Assembly: GCA_028696285.1 (NCBI GenBank)
Contig: JAQVHJ010000122.1
Span: forward strand, 1 to 6,991
DNA from: a bacterium
GTDB taxonomy: Bacteria > AUK180 > JAQVHJ01
DNA length: 6,991 bases
Direction of reading: 5' to 3'
The stretch's first letter is position 1. The number at the start of each line of letters is the position of its first letter. The notes below the pieces were generated by a model. It worked only from the letters and a program-made list of their open reading frames with translations. It had not been told where the DNA came from and searched no databases. This document shows, piece by piece, positions 1 through 5,972 of this stretch. The position numbers were made by a program, and so were the translations under genes.

Positions 1-78
1 GGGCTCAAGACCGGGGTTACTTACCATCAACTCCTGAAGGATTTTCAAGTAAACGGTGAACAGCGAAATGTGAATTAA
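1..78 (+). CDS. Possible C-terminal fragment of an upstream gene (truncated by window edge)
   Basis: Frame 1 is open from the first base to a TAA at 76-78 and would give the last 25 residues of a protein, beginning GLKTGVTYHQ and ending QRNVN. I do not recognise it. Frame 3 is also open to a TGA at 57-59, so the choice of frame is not secure and this stretch could be non-coding. The only support is that it precedes an AT-rich intergenic stretch and that the following gene has its own promoter. No function is proposed. Confidence 0.3.
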   Translation, partial: GLKTGVTYHQLLKDFQVNGEQRNVN

Positions 79-85
79 ATAAATC

Positions 86-154
86 AGATAGATATAGAAA
101 CGGAGATCGAGATTTAGTATCGTCAAAATTTAATACTTAAGTCTATATCTATTT
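86..154. repeat. Imperfect inverted repeat in the intergenic region, possible weak terminator
   Basis: Bases 88-98 (ATAGATATAGA) are perfectly complementary to 142-152 (TCTATATCTAT). One G-T and one A-T pair extend the arms to 86-98 and 142-154. The 43-base loop holds a second small pairing, AGTAT at 116-120 with ATACT at 133-137. T-rich sequence follows the right arm. It could act as a poor transcription terminator for an upstream gene or be the remnant of a dispersed repeat. The stem is almost all A-T, so chance is a real alternative. The rest of 79-257 is plain AT-rich spacer apart from the promoter and ribosome binding site. Confidence 0.35.
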
Positions 155-200
155 CTATTTTAATAAGAATTAAAATATTTTATAATTTTATCTTATCATA

Positions 201-229
201 TTGACTTAATATAAAAAATATGTTAAACT
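201..229 (+). promoter_or_regulatory. Sigma-70-like promoter for the nuclease gene
   Basis: TTGACT at 201-206 matches the -35 consensus in five of six positions. TAAACT at 224-229 matches the -10 in four of six, and the spacer is exactly 17 bp and A/T-rich. It lies about 30 bp upstream of the start codon at 258, giving a leader of roughly 20 bases. The match is visible in the sequence; activity is inferred. Confidence 0.6.
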
Positions 230-246
230 ATTTAAATGAACCAGTT

Positions 247-251
247 AGGAG
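247..251 (+). promoter_or_regulatory. Ribosome binding site of the nuclease gene
   Basis: AGGAG lies six bases before the ATG at 258. This supports that start, which also gives a textbook signal peptide at the N-terminus. Confidence 0.8.
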
Positions 252-257
252 TAACAA

Positions 258-2918
258 ATGAAAAATAAACGGTTTCTTTTAGCATTTTTAATAATCTTAT
301 CATTTTATTCATTATTATTTGCGGCGGAACCAGCCGGATATTACAGCTCCGCAACAGGGTTAACCGGTACAGAACTCAGACAGGCACTGCATAATATTAT
401 TGACGGTCATGATCCTGTCAGTTACGGAGATCTTTATGACGCATATAGCGGAACAGGTGAATATAACGGATATACTCCTTCTGATAAAAGAGCTAATGGA
501 ACAGTCTGGGATATGTATGCAGAGAAGTCAGATGGAACCTATGAATATTCATATTATTACAACAGCGGAGATGATTGCGGAACATATAACAGTGAAGCAG
601 ACTGTTTCAACCGTGAACATTCATGGCCTTCAAGCTGGTTCAGTGATGATTCACCAATGAAATCGGATATGTTCCATGTTATTCCTACAGACGGTTATGT
701 CAATAACCGCAGAAGTAATTATCCTTTTGGAGAGGTAAGTTCACCTACTTGGACTTCGACGAACGGTTGTAAGGTTGTGAGTAATACTTACTCTTATTCA
801 GGTTCATATACCGGGACAGTCTTTGAACCGCCGGATCATTTTAAGGGTGATTTTGCAAGAATCTATTTTTACATGTGTACCAGGTATTATACTGAAGATA
901 ATGCATTTATCACAAACGGAATGATTGACGGGGCGAATTTGAAGCCGTGGGCGCTTGCAATGATGAAGGAGTGGCATTTAGCTGATCCTGTAAGCCAGAA
1001 GGAGATAGACCGCAACGATGCTGTCTATGCCATTCAAGATAACCGTAATCCGTTTGTAGATCATCCTGAATGGGTCTGCAGTATCTGGCCGGGAGACGGT
1101 TGTACTCCGGACACAGATCCCCCGAGTTTTGCAGGCCTCCAGTCAGCAACAGCGACAGGGAATACCGGGCAGGTTCATTTATACTGGAATGCGGGTTCTG
1201 ATCCGTCAACACCAATTACATATAATATTTACTACGCAGCAACATCGGGCGGTCAGAACTTCTCAACACCCCAGACAACTACAACGAATCTTAATATAAA
1301 CATTGACAGTTTAACCGACGGAACCACGTATTACTTTGTGGTCAGGGCAGAGGATTCGGCAGGGAACGAGGATACGAATACTGTAGAAAAGACAGCGGTT
1401 CCTTATGACGGAACAGATACGAATCCCCCGATCTTTGCAGGACTTCAAAGTGTTACAGCGACAGGTGATTCAGGTGAACTATACCTGGATTGGGATGCTG
1501 CAACAGACCAGACCCCTCCGATCACTTATTATATATTTACGGCTCCTGTTTCCGGCGGACAGAACTTCAGTTTCCCGTACAGAAATACTACAAATACAGA
1601 GATTTATCTTACCGGCTTGACAAACGGAACAACATATTACCTTGTTGTAAGGGCGGAGGATTCTCTCGGCTATAGGGAGACAAATACTATTGAGAAATCA
1701 GGGACCCCCTATTATATTCCCGATACCACCCCGCCTGATTTCTCCGGTTTGACCAATGCCGAGGCAAACGGGAACACGGGAGAGGTCGTTTTAACATGGG
1801 ATCCGGCTTCGGATCCGTCCACCCCGATAACCTATAATATTTATTATGCAACGGCTTCCGGCGGCCAGAACTTTACTTCACCGGATAAGACAACAACAAC
1901 CTCGACCGGGATCACGGTGACAGGATTAACCGATGGGGTTACTTATTATTTTCTTGTCCGTGCGGAGGATTCGGAGAATAATGAAGATGAAAACGGTTTG
2001 GAACGATCCGCTACGCCGAATGTATTTACCGATACAACACCCCCGACTTTTGCAGGATTAACAAGCGCAACTGCGACCGGGGATTCGGGTGAGATTTACC
2101 TTGCCTGGAGCGCGGCGTCGGATGTATCAACTCCAATAAGTTATAACATTTATTATTCCACAACAACCGGCGGACAGAATTTCTCAACACCTGATAAAAC
2201 TGTTTCATCGTCTTCCGGTGATACCGTAACAGGCCTTGTTAACGGTGTTACATATTACTTCGTTGTAAGGGCGGAAGATTCTGTCGGGAATGAAGAAACA
2301 AACTCCGTTGAGGATAGTGCATCTCCGAAGGATAATTCAGCACCGGATGTTAATCCCCCGGCATTTGCAGGGATTAAAAAGGTAACCGACCTGAAGACAG
2401 GAACTTCATTGAGATTAGAATGGAATCCTGCAACCGACCCCGAAGGTTCAACTCCTATTACATATAACATCTATTACAGCATCAATTCCGGCGCACAGCA
2501 TTTTGAAGCGCCATCATTCCAGACAACTAATTTACAGTTTACAGTTAATAGCCTGAATGCAAACCAGACTTACTATTTCATTGTACGGGCTCAGGATTCA
2601 GAAGATAATGAAGACGACAATTCAATTGAGTTGTCCGGAACCCCGACAAAGGAAGAAACTCAGATTACGGAGACGATTCTTACCGTATTTCCCAATCCAT
2701 GTAAACAATCCGAGATTACATTCAGATTAAACCAGGGAACTGTTAAATCAATTCAGGTCTATGCAATTGACGGAACACTTGTCCTCAATGAGGTACCGGC
2801 TCTATTAAACTTGGAATTGATTTTAAATGCAGATAAGTTCAGCAGCGGCGTTTATTATTATATTCTTAAGGACAGCCTTAACAATACCTTCACAGGGAAA
2901 TTCTGTATTATTAGATAA
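258..2918 (+). CDS. Secreted endonuclease I family nuclease with five FN3 domains and a T9SS-type C-terminal sorting domain
   Basis: An 886-residue exported multidomain protein, predicted to cut DNA or RNA outside the cell or at its surface. Residues 1-23 are a Sec signal peptide (KNKR, then a hydrophobic core, cleavage near FAA). Residues about 28-275 match the endonuclease I (EndA/NucM/Vvn) family. They contain the catalytic-type motif NREHSWP at 118-124, with His121 as the expected general base and Glu120 a likely metal ligand. Further family blocks are MFHVIPTDGYVNNRRSN (138-154), DHFKGDFARI (193-202) and DRNDAVYAIQDNRNPFVDHP (251-270). Six cysteines (107, 116, 171, 207, 274, 281) could form disulfides in an exported protein. 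Residues 288-796 are five FN3-like repeats. Residues about 805-886 (VFPNP, later SSGVYYY, ending GKFCIIR) resemble the T9SS type A sorting domain, so surface delivery by T9SS is inferred. No secretion gene is visible here. The frame is intact and no catalytic residue is obviously missing. Confidence 0.9.
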   Translation: MKNKRFLLAFLIILSFYSLLFAAEPAGYYSSATGLTGTELRQALHNIIDGHDPVSYGDLYDAYSGTGEYNGYTPSDKRANGTVWDMYAEKSDGTYEYSYYYNSGDDCGTYNSEADCFNREHSWPSSWFSDDSPMKSDMFHVIPTDGYVNNRRSNYPFGEVSSPTWTSTNGCKVVSNTYSYSGSYTGTVFEPPDHFKGDFARIYFYMCTRYYTEDNAFITNGMIDGANLKPWALAMMKEWHLADPVSQKEIDRNDAVYAIQDNRNPFVDHPEWVCSIWPGDGCTPDTDPPSFAGLQSATATGNTGQVHLYWNAGSDPSTPITYNIYYAATSGGQNFSTPQTTTTNLNINIDSLTDGTTYYFVVRAEDSAGNEDTNTVEKTAVPYDGTDTNPPIFAGLQSVTATGDSGELYLDWDAATDQTPPITYYIFTAPVSGGQNFSFPYRNTTNTEIYLTGLTNGTTYYLVVRAEDSLGYRETNTIEKSGTPYYIPDTTPPDFSGLTNAEANGNTGEVVLTWDPASDPSTPITYNIYYATASGGQNFTSPDKTTTTSTGITVTGLTDGVTYYFLVRAEDSENNEDENGLERSATPNVFTDTTPPTFAGLTSATATGDSGEIYLAWSAASDVSTPISYNIYYSTTTGGQNFSTPDKTVSSSSGDTVTGLVNGVTYYFVVRAEDSVGNEETNSVEDSASPKDNSAPDVNPPAFAGIKKVTDLKTGTSLRLEWNPATDPEGSTPITYNIYYSINSGAQHFEAPSFQTTNLQFTVNSLNANQTYYFIVRAQDSEDNEDDNSIELSGTPTKEETQITETILTVFPNPCKQSEITFRLNQGTVKSIQVYAIDGTLVLNEVPALLNLELILNADKFSSGVYYYILKDSLNNTFTGKFCIIR
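1119..2645 (+). repeat. Five tandem FN3-like repeats encoded within the nuclease gene
   Basis: Five units of about 100 codons follow the nuclease domain, at residues roughly 288-383, 389-485, 490-588, 593-690 and 698-796. Each starts with a TNPP/TTPP/VNPP-type turn plus F-A/S-G, has a TW or YW-like strand, a TYNIYY-type strand, a GGQNF motif and a TYYFVVRAEDS strand. The GGQNF motifs (residues 331, 433, 535 and 638) are 102-103 residues apart, corresponding to DNA near 1248, 1554, 1860 and 2169. The fifth unit has GAQHF at 745 and is more diverged. The array probably spaces the enzyme from the cell surface or binds a polymer; that role is inferred. Confidence 0.85.
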
Positions 2919-2950
2919 ACCAAAACGCTACCGGTTGAAGTAAAGTTTTT

Positions 2951-3475
2951 ATGAATAAAGAATTAAATCTCAAGACACCTTGGACCGTTTATCTCGGCTT
3001 CCTTCTTTCATTGTCAAGCCTCTTTATTTTGCCGGGATTGCTGGCAATGATATTGACCTTAGGCGGGGCATCTAAAATTAAAAAATTTCCCGAGATCTAT
3101 CAGGGACTATTTCTTGCCCGTATCAATATGATACTTTCATGGCTCGGAATATTATCAGGTGCATTTGTGTTCATGATGTTCATGATAATTTCTCCATTCA
3201 TCAGCGGGTTTTTCCAGGCAAAAATCGAAGAACAAATCTGGCAGGATCTTCGGCAGTTAGAAAGCGCCGTAAAAATTTACAGGGCAGACAATAACTTCTA
3301 CCCGGAAACCCTCGAAGTCCTTAAAAAACAAAAATACATCTCAATCACAGAAATTAAATTTGAAGATTACCAATATCAACATACTCAAAAAGACTTTTCA
3401 ATACAACTCAAGGACCCACTCCCCTTCACTCCTGAAAAACAATTCAAATATTCTTCTGAACCCGGCGTCAAATAA
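2951..3475 (+). CDS. Small membrane protein with two transmembrane helices and a pseudopilin-like C-terminal segment
   Basis: I do not recognise a named family with certainty. The 174-residue product has two hydrophobic helices (about 12-38 and 58-85) separated by a short basic loop containing SKIKKF. This is the layout of DUF4190-type membrane proteins. A soluble tail follows. Its stretch DLRQLESAVKIYRADNNFYP (99-118) followed by ETLEVLKKQKYI resembles the segment after the N-terminal helix in type II secretion/type IV pilus pseudopilins, where a DN-x-YP motif precedes a small sheet. There is no prepilin peptidase site, so it is not a pilin. The gene begins 32 bp after the nuclease stop with only a weak upstream ribosome site and no terminator between them, so cotranscription is likely. 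Base composition turns A-rich in its last third. Confidence 0.75.
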   Translation: MNKELNLKTPWTVYLGFLLSLSSLFILPGLLAMILTLGGASKIKKFPEIYQGLFLARINMILSWLGILSGAFVFMMFMIISPFISGFFQAKIEEQIWQDLRQLESAVKIYRADNNFYPETLEVLKKQKYISITEIKFEDYQYQHTQKDFSIQLKDPLPFTPEKQFKYSSEPGVK

Positions 3476-3499
3476 AAAACAGGGCTATCCCTTTTTTTT
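3474..3499 (+). terminator. Short Rho-independent terminator after the membrane protein gene
   Basis: AGGG (3481-3484) pairs with CCCT (3489-3492) around a CTAT loop, followed by a run of T to 3499. A run of A before the stem (3474-3479) can pair with the T-tract and extend the hairpin across one C-T mismatch. The GC core is only 3 bp, so it is modest in strength, but its position just past the stop codon is right. Confidence 0.65.
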
Positions 3500-3500
3500 A

Positions 3501-3529
3501 TTGACAATGCCTGAAAAAAGCATTATAAT
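3501..3529 (+). promoter_or_regulatory. Perfect-consensus sigma-70 promoter of the MCE transport operon
   Basis: TTGACA (3501-3506) and TATAAT (3524-3529) both match the consensus fully and are 17 bp apart. Transcription should start near 3536, about 19 bases before the ATG at 3555, leaving no room for a riboswitch or long leader. Such a strong promoter suggests constitutive, housekeeping expression. No clear operator palindrome is seen. Confidence 0.85.
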
Positions 3530-3544
3530 TTAGATAAAGAGAAG

Positions 3545-3551
3545 AAGGGAG
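3545..3551 (+). promoter_or_regulatory. Ribosome binding site of the permease gene
   Basis: AAGGGAG ends three bases before the ATG at 3555. Spacing is short but the purine run is strong, and no other in-frame start nearby has a better site. Confidence 0.6.
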
Positions 3552-3554
3552 TTT

Positions 3555-4343
3555 ATGATCCCCGATATACTTGAGAATATTGGTTCCAAGGTCAGGAACT
3601 ACTTTACCACGACATTTTTAATGGGCGCCTTTTATTTCAGGACCATGATCAAAATTTTCAAGCTTCATTTGATTGAGTTTAGAACAATGAAGCGTCCGAT
3701 TTTGAGTCAGATCCGGTTCACCTTAGTAGAGCCGTTCTTTTTCCTTGTTATAATGACGATCATGAGTGGAACGCTGGTATCTGTAATCAGTTTATTGAAT
3801 TTTCCTTTGATAGATGTGGAAGAGTTCATGAGGTTTATTCTTGTTTCTATTCTTGTCAAGGAAGTCGGGCCGATAATAGTGAGTATTATAATCATTTCAA
3901 GGTCTGTCACTGCAATTGTATCGCATCTCGGAAATATGAAGGTATCCGGTGAAGTCCGGTTATTGGAGCGTTTAGGTATAGATCCCATGGTGTATATTGC
4001 ATTGCCGAGGTATTTCGGGATATCATTATCATTTTTTTTCATGCTGGTTTATTTTGATTTCTTAACGATTTTTGTCAGTTTTATAGTTGCTAATTTTAAC
4101 TGGGACATATCCTTAAACAGATTTCTTGAGATATTTTTTCTTGGAATCTCAATGAAGGATTTTCTGTTCATTGTATTGAAGGCGATTATAATTGGCCAGG
4201 GTCTTTCGGTCATTGCGACCTGGTCCGGATTATCAATAACAGAGTCCAGCATTGAAATACCGAAGGTACAGACGAAAGCGGTTGTCTATTCATTTATATG
4301 GTTTTTTGTAATTGATATAATCTTCAACCTGTTAATGGTGTAG
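3555..4343 (+). CDS. MlaE/YrbE-like permease of an MCE-type ABC lipid transporter (divergent)
   Basis: A 262-residue inner-membrane protein, the usual MlaE length. It is expected to form the dimeric membrane core that passes lipids between the inner membrane and an MCE protein in the periplasm. Family marks are VKEVGPI (101-107, usually RELGPV), the following helix to LGNMKVS (125-131), then LERLGIDPMVYIALPR (137-152), and the C-terminal helix VVYSFIWFFVIDIIFNLLM. It has an N-terminal amphipathic stretch and about five membrane helices. It diverges at the most conserved positions: the usual GRxGSA is SRSVTA (115-120), and the TEQIDAL-type segment that faces the ATPase is SGEVRLL (131-137). 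It is the first gene after a consensus promoter, and its stop is 2 bp from the ATPase-like gene. The family call is firm; the substrate is unknown, with phospholipid inferred from MlaE. Confidence 0.9.
   Translation: MIPDILENIGSKVRNYFTTTFLMGAFYFRTMIKIFKLHLIEFRTMKRPILSQIRFTLVEPFFFLVIMTIMSGTLVSVISLLNFPLIDVEEFMRFILVSILVKEVGPIIVSIIIISRSVTAIVSHLGNMKVSGEVRLLERLGIDPMVYIALPRYFGISLSFFFMLVYFDFLTIFVSFIVANFNWDISLNRFLEIFFLGISMKDFLFIVLKAIIIGQGLSVIATWSGLSITESSIEIPKVQTKAVVYSFIWFFVIDIIFNLLMV
4337..4340 (+). promoter_or_regulatory. Weak ribosome site and coupled GTG start of the ATPase-like gene
   Basis: GGTG lies five bases before GTG at 4346 and overlaps the end of the permease gene, whose TAG is at 4341-4343. 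There is no strong Shine-Dalgarno, so translation probably depends on ribosomes finishing the permease. The nearby ATG at 4350 is out of frame and opens no useful reading frame. Confidence 0.45.
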
Positions 4344-4345
4344 CC

Positions 4346-5044
4346 GTGAATGAGATTGTATTGCATTTTAAAGATTGCCTTATTCCTGAAATTTCAGAAA
4401 AGACAATAGAGATTGATCTGAGAACCGGAGAAAAGGTAATGATAGTATTCCCCGGTGATTATTCAAGAGATGCTTTTCTTGACCTCATTTATGGTTTTAA
4501 AAAGCCGGATCAGGGGGATGTGTTGTTGAATGGAAAGCTTTATGACTACAATGAAGAAAAATTAAAAGAGATGAGGCGGAGGATTGCCCTTGTATCAATC
4601 GAGAATAATCTGATTTCAAATTTAACAGTTTATGAAAATATCATTCTGCCATTGCTTGGGAATAAACAATTAATGCATTCAGATATAGATAATTTAATTA
4701 AAGAGAATTCAGAGAAGTTAGATATTACTCGTCTTTGGGATCAAATGCCGCATAATCTATCTGACTTGGATAAGGTCAAGATTGATATTACCCGAGGTTT
4801 ATGTCAGAATGCGGAGATTTATATTTTTAATAATCTATATGAGAGATTAAGCGAGAAGAAAAGCAGGTTATTCTTTCAGGAAATTAATAAGGACCTTCCA
4901 TTAACCATATCTCTTTCCAAGAGTGAGAGAGGTTTGGAGTTTTGCGGGAGATTAATTATACTTGATGAAGAGGGTGTTATTTATAATGGATCAACCAGTA
5001 AATTCGGAAGAAGGAGTAAGAAAGATGAGTCGGCGAAAGAATGA
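4346..5044 (+). CDS. MlaF-like ABC nucleotide-binding-domain protein lacking catalytic motifs (probable pseudo-ATPase)
   Basis: A 232-residue protein that aligns along its length with MlaF-type ABC ATPases. Shared marks are GEKVMIV before the P-loop position, DLIYGFKKPDQGDVLLNGK (46-64), NLISNLTVYENIILPL (88-103), the signature-helix region at 136-154, and RLIILDEEGVIYNGS (202-216). Yet each active-site motif is changed. Where Walker A GPSGxGKTT is expected, the sequence reads FPGDYSRDA (35-43), with Arg41 at the lysine position and Asp42 at the Ser/Thr. The Q-loop Gln aligns with Ser84. The signature LSGG is LSDL (138-141). Walker B FDEP is FNNL (161-164), with both acids replaced by Asn. 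The H-loop His is Lys192. It is unlikely to bind or hydrolyse ATP normally. Intact frame, normal length and coupling to both neighbours argue for a retained structural or regulatory subunit, perhaps pairing with an active ATPase encoded elsewhere. The ABC fold is a confident call; inactivity is a strong inference. Confidence 0.85.
   Translation: MNEIVLHFKDCLIPEISEKTIEIDLRTGEKVMIVFPGDYSRDAFLDLIYGFKKPDQGDVLLNGKLYDYNEEKLKEMRRRIALVSIENNLISNLTVYENIILPLLGNKQLMHSDIDNLIKENSEKLDITRLWDQMPHNLSDLDKVKIDITRGLCQNAEIYIFNNLYERLSEKKSRLFFQEINKDLPLTISLSKSERGLEFCGRLIILDEEGVIYNGSTSKFGRRSKKDESAKE
5011..5016 (+). promoter_or_regulatory. Ribosome binding site that sets the MCE protein start
   Basis: AAGGAG sits eight bases before the ATG at 5025, inside the last codons of the upstream gene. 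It selects 5025 over the in-frame ATG at 4962. The longer version would put 21 mostly polar residues before the MSRRKND anchor and lacks a ribosome site. Confidence 0.8.
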
Positions 5045-5972
5045 TATCTTAATAGGTTTTATTACTTTTCTTGCGGTAATCATTATATTTTATTCAATTT
5101 TTCATGTTATCAAAATTTCGAAGCATAAGGATTATTATCGGATTTATGCCAAGACAGAGAATGTTTCCGGGATTGAATTAGGAACAAAGATCTATCTCCA
5201 GGGTTTTGAAATAGGGAAGGTCTCGGAGATAAGGCTTAATCAGGATAATGACCAGGTGTCGTTTCTGATAGTCATGTTAATAAAGAAGGAAATTATTCTA
5301 TACGAAGGAACGCGTGCAGTGATCTCGGGTCTTGGTGTATTTGGAGACAGCAGTCTTGAGATTGAGTTTCCGGAAAACAGGGATAAAATCCTGTCCGGAG
5401 AAGGGTACATAGAAATAGAAGAGGATATCGGGATTAAGGAGTTAGTAGCTGATGTAAAGGGAACGATTAAAGAGGTGGACAAGTTTATCAAGGAAGACTT
5501 AAAAAATGGTACAGAGGAAGCAAGGGAATTTATTAATCAGCTGAGTACTGTCATAAGTGATAATTCAGATAGCTTTAATCAATCCATTGTTCTGCTTAAT
5601 AAAGATCTCCAGGAATTTCATGAAGCAGTGTCGACAGTAAATAAGTTGATAGGGAGGAACGAGAAGACGATCAATGAACTGTTGGAGAATATCCACACGT
5701 CTTCAGGGCATTTAAAGGTAATTACAGAAGATATAAATAAGATGTCAAAAACTACAACTGAAGAATTGAATAAGGTCGCGATCAACCTTGCAATAACATC
5801 GAAGAATTTTGCCGTGGTAAGCGAGGATATCAAGAAACATCCATGGAAACTGCTTTGGAAGAAGGATACGGATATTGAAAAAGCGGTTGAGGAACTTGAA
5901 GATAGTATTGAAAAGGAAAAGGATAAATATGAAGATGAAGAGAATCCTTCCCCGGAAAATACGGAGGAATAA
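5025..5972 (+). CDS. MCE domain (MlaD-like) membrane-anchored lipid-binding protein
   Basis: A 315-residue protein expected to sit in the inner membrane with its body in the periplasm, forming a hexameric ring that takes or delivers lipid through the MlaE-like permease. A basic MSRRKND start leads into one membrane helix (about 8-29). Residues about 38-116 are the MCE domain, with VSGIELGTKIYLQGFEIGKV (47-66) and a closing VFGDSSLEIEF (105-115) of the family type. Residues about 135-275 are helical and polar, consistent with a long coiled coil or needle, as in larger MCE proteins. HPWKLLWKK (272-280) is the tail motif common in MCE proteins. A very acidic, Lys/Glu-rich disordered end follows. 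At 315 residues it is longer than E. coli MlaD because of the helical part. The start overlaps the ATPase-like gene by 20 bp, and the stop abuts the zinc-ribbon gene. Confidence 0.92.
   Translation: MSRRKNDILIGFITFLAVIIIFYSIFHVIKISKHKDYYRIYAKTENVSGIELGTKIYLQGFEIGKVSEIRLNQDNDQVSFLIVMLIKKEIILYEGTRAVISGLGVFGDSSLEIEFPENRDKILSGEGYIEIEEDIGIKELVADVKGTIKEVDKFIKEDLKNGTEEAREFINQLSTVISDNSDSFNQSIVLLNKDLQEFHEAVSTVNKLIGRNEKTINELLENIHTSSGHLKVITEDINKMSKTTTEELNKVAINLAITSKNFAVVSEDIKKHPWKLLWKKDTDIEKAVEELEDSIEKEKDKYEDEENPSPENTEE
5963..5967 (+). promoter_or_regulatory. Ribosome binding site of the zinc-ribbon gene, inside the MCE gene
   Basis: GGAGG ends five bases before GTG at 5973, which directly follows the MCE stop TAA (5970-5972). 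The in-frame ATG at 5985 is 17 bases from the site, too far, so GTG is preferred. Confidence 0.75.

Noticed and set aside
1..27. A minus-strand gene start at 27 reading off the left edge (MVSNPGLEP)
   Set aside because: The AGGAG-like site is only three bases from the ATG and just nine codons are visible, too little to support a gene.
400..1675. Short plus-strand frames inside the nuclease gene (400-660, 1405-1620, 1490-1675)
   Set aside because: They are alternative frames of the long nuclease reading frame, with low-complexity or unrecognisable products.
1119..2645. Periodic repeats as a CRISPR array or tandem DNA satellite
   Set aside because: The roughly 306 bp period stays in frame, is degenerate at DNA level and encodes FN3-like domains.
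3707..4042. A 111-codon minus-strand open frame opposite the permease
   Set aside because: It is a shadow of a clear MlaE-like gene, with no ribosome site or recognisable product. The same applies to the minus-strand frames at 910-1215, 2026-2208, 2255-2470, 4049-4252, 5240-5491 and 5618-5833.
4955..4978. The ILDEE segment in the ABC-like protein (residues 205-209) as a possible Walker B
   Set aside because: It lies after the H-loop position and aligns with the last strand of MlaF (ILADKKIV). The true Walker B position is IFNN at 160-163.
4962..5024. Earlier in-frame ATG for the MCE protein, adding 21 residues
   Set aside because: It has no ribosome site, overlaps the upstream gene by 83 bp and adds a segment unlike MCE N-termini. 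AAGGAG at 5011-5016 places the start at 5025.
4346..5044. The ABC-like gene as a decaying pseudogene
   Set aside because: There is no frameshift or early stop, length is normal, structural blocks are conserved and start and stop are coupled to neighbours. All this fits a maintained protein.
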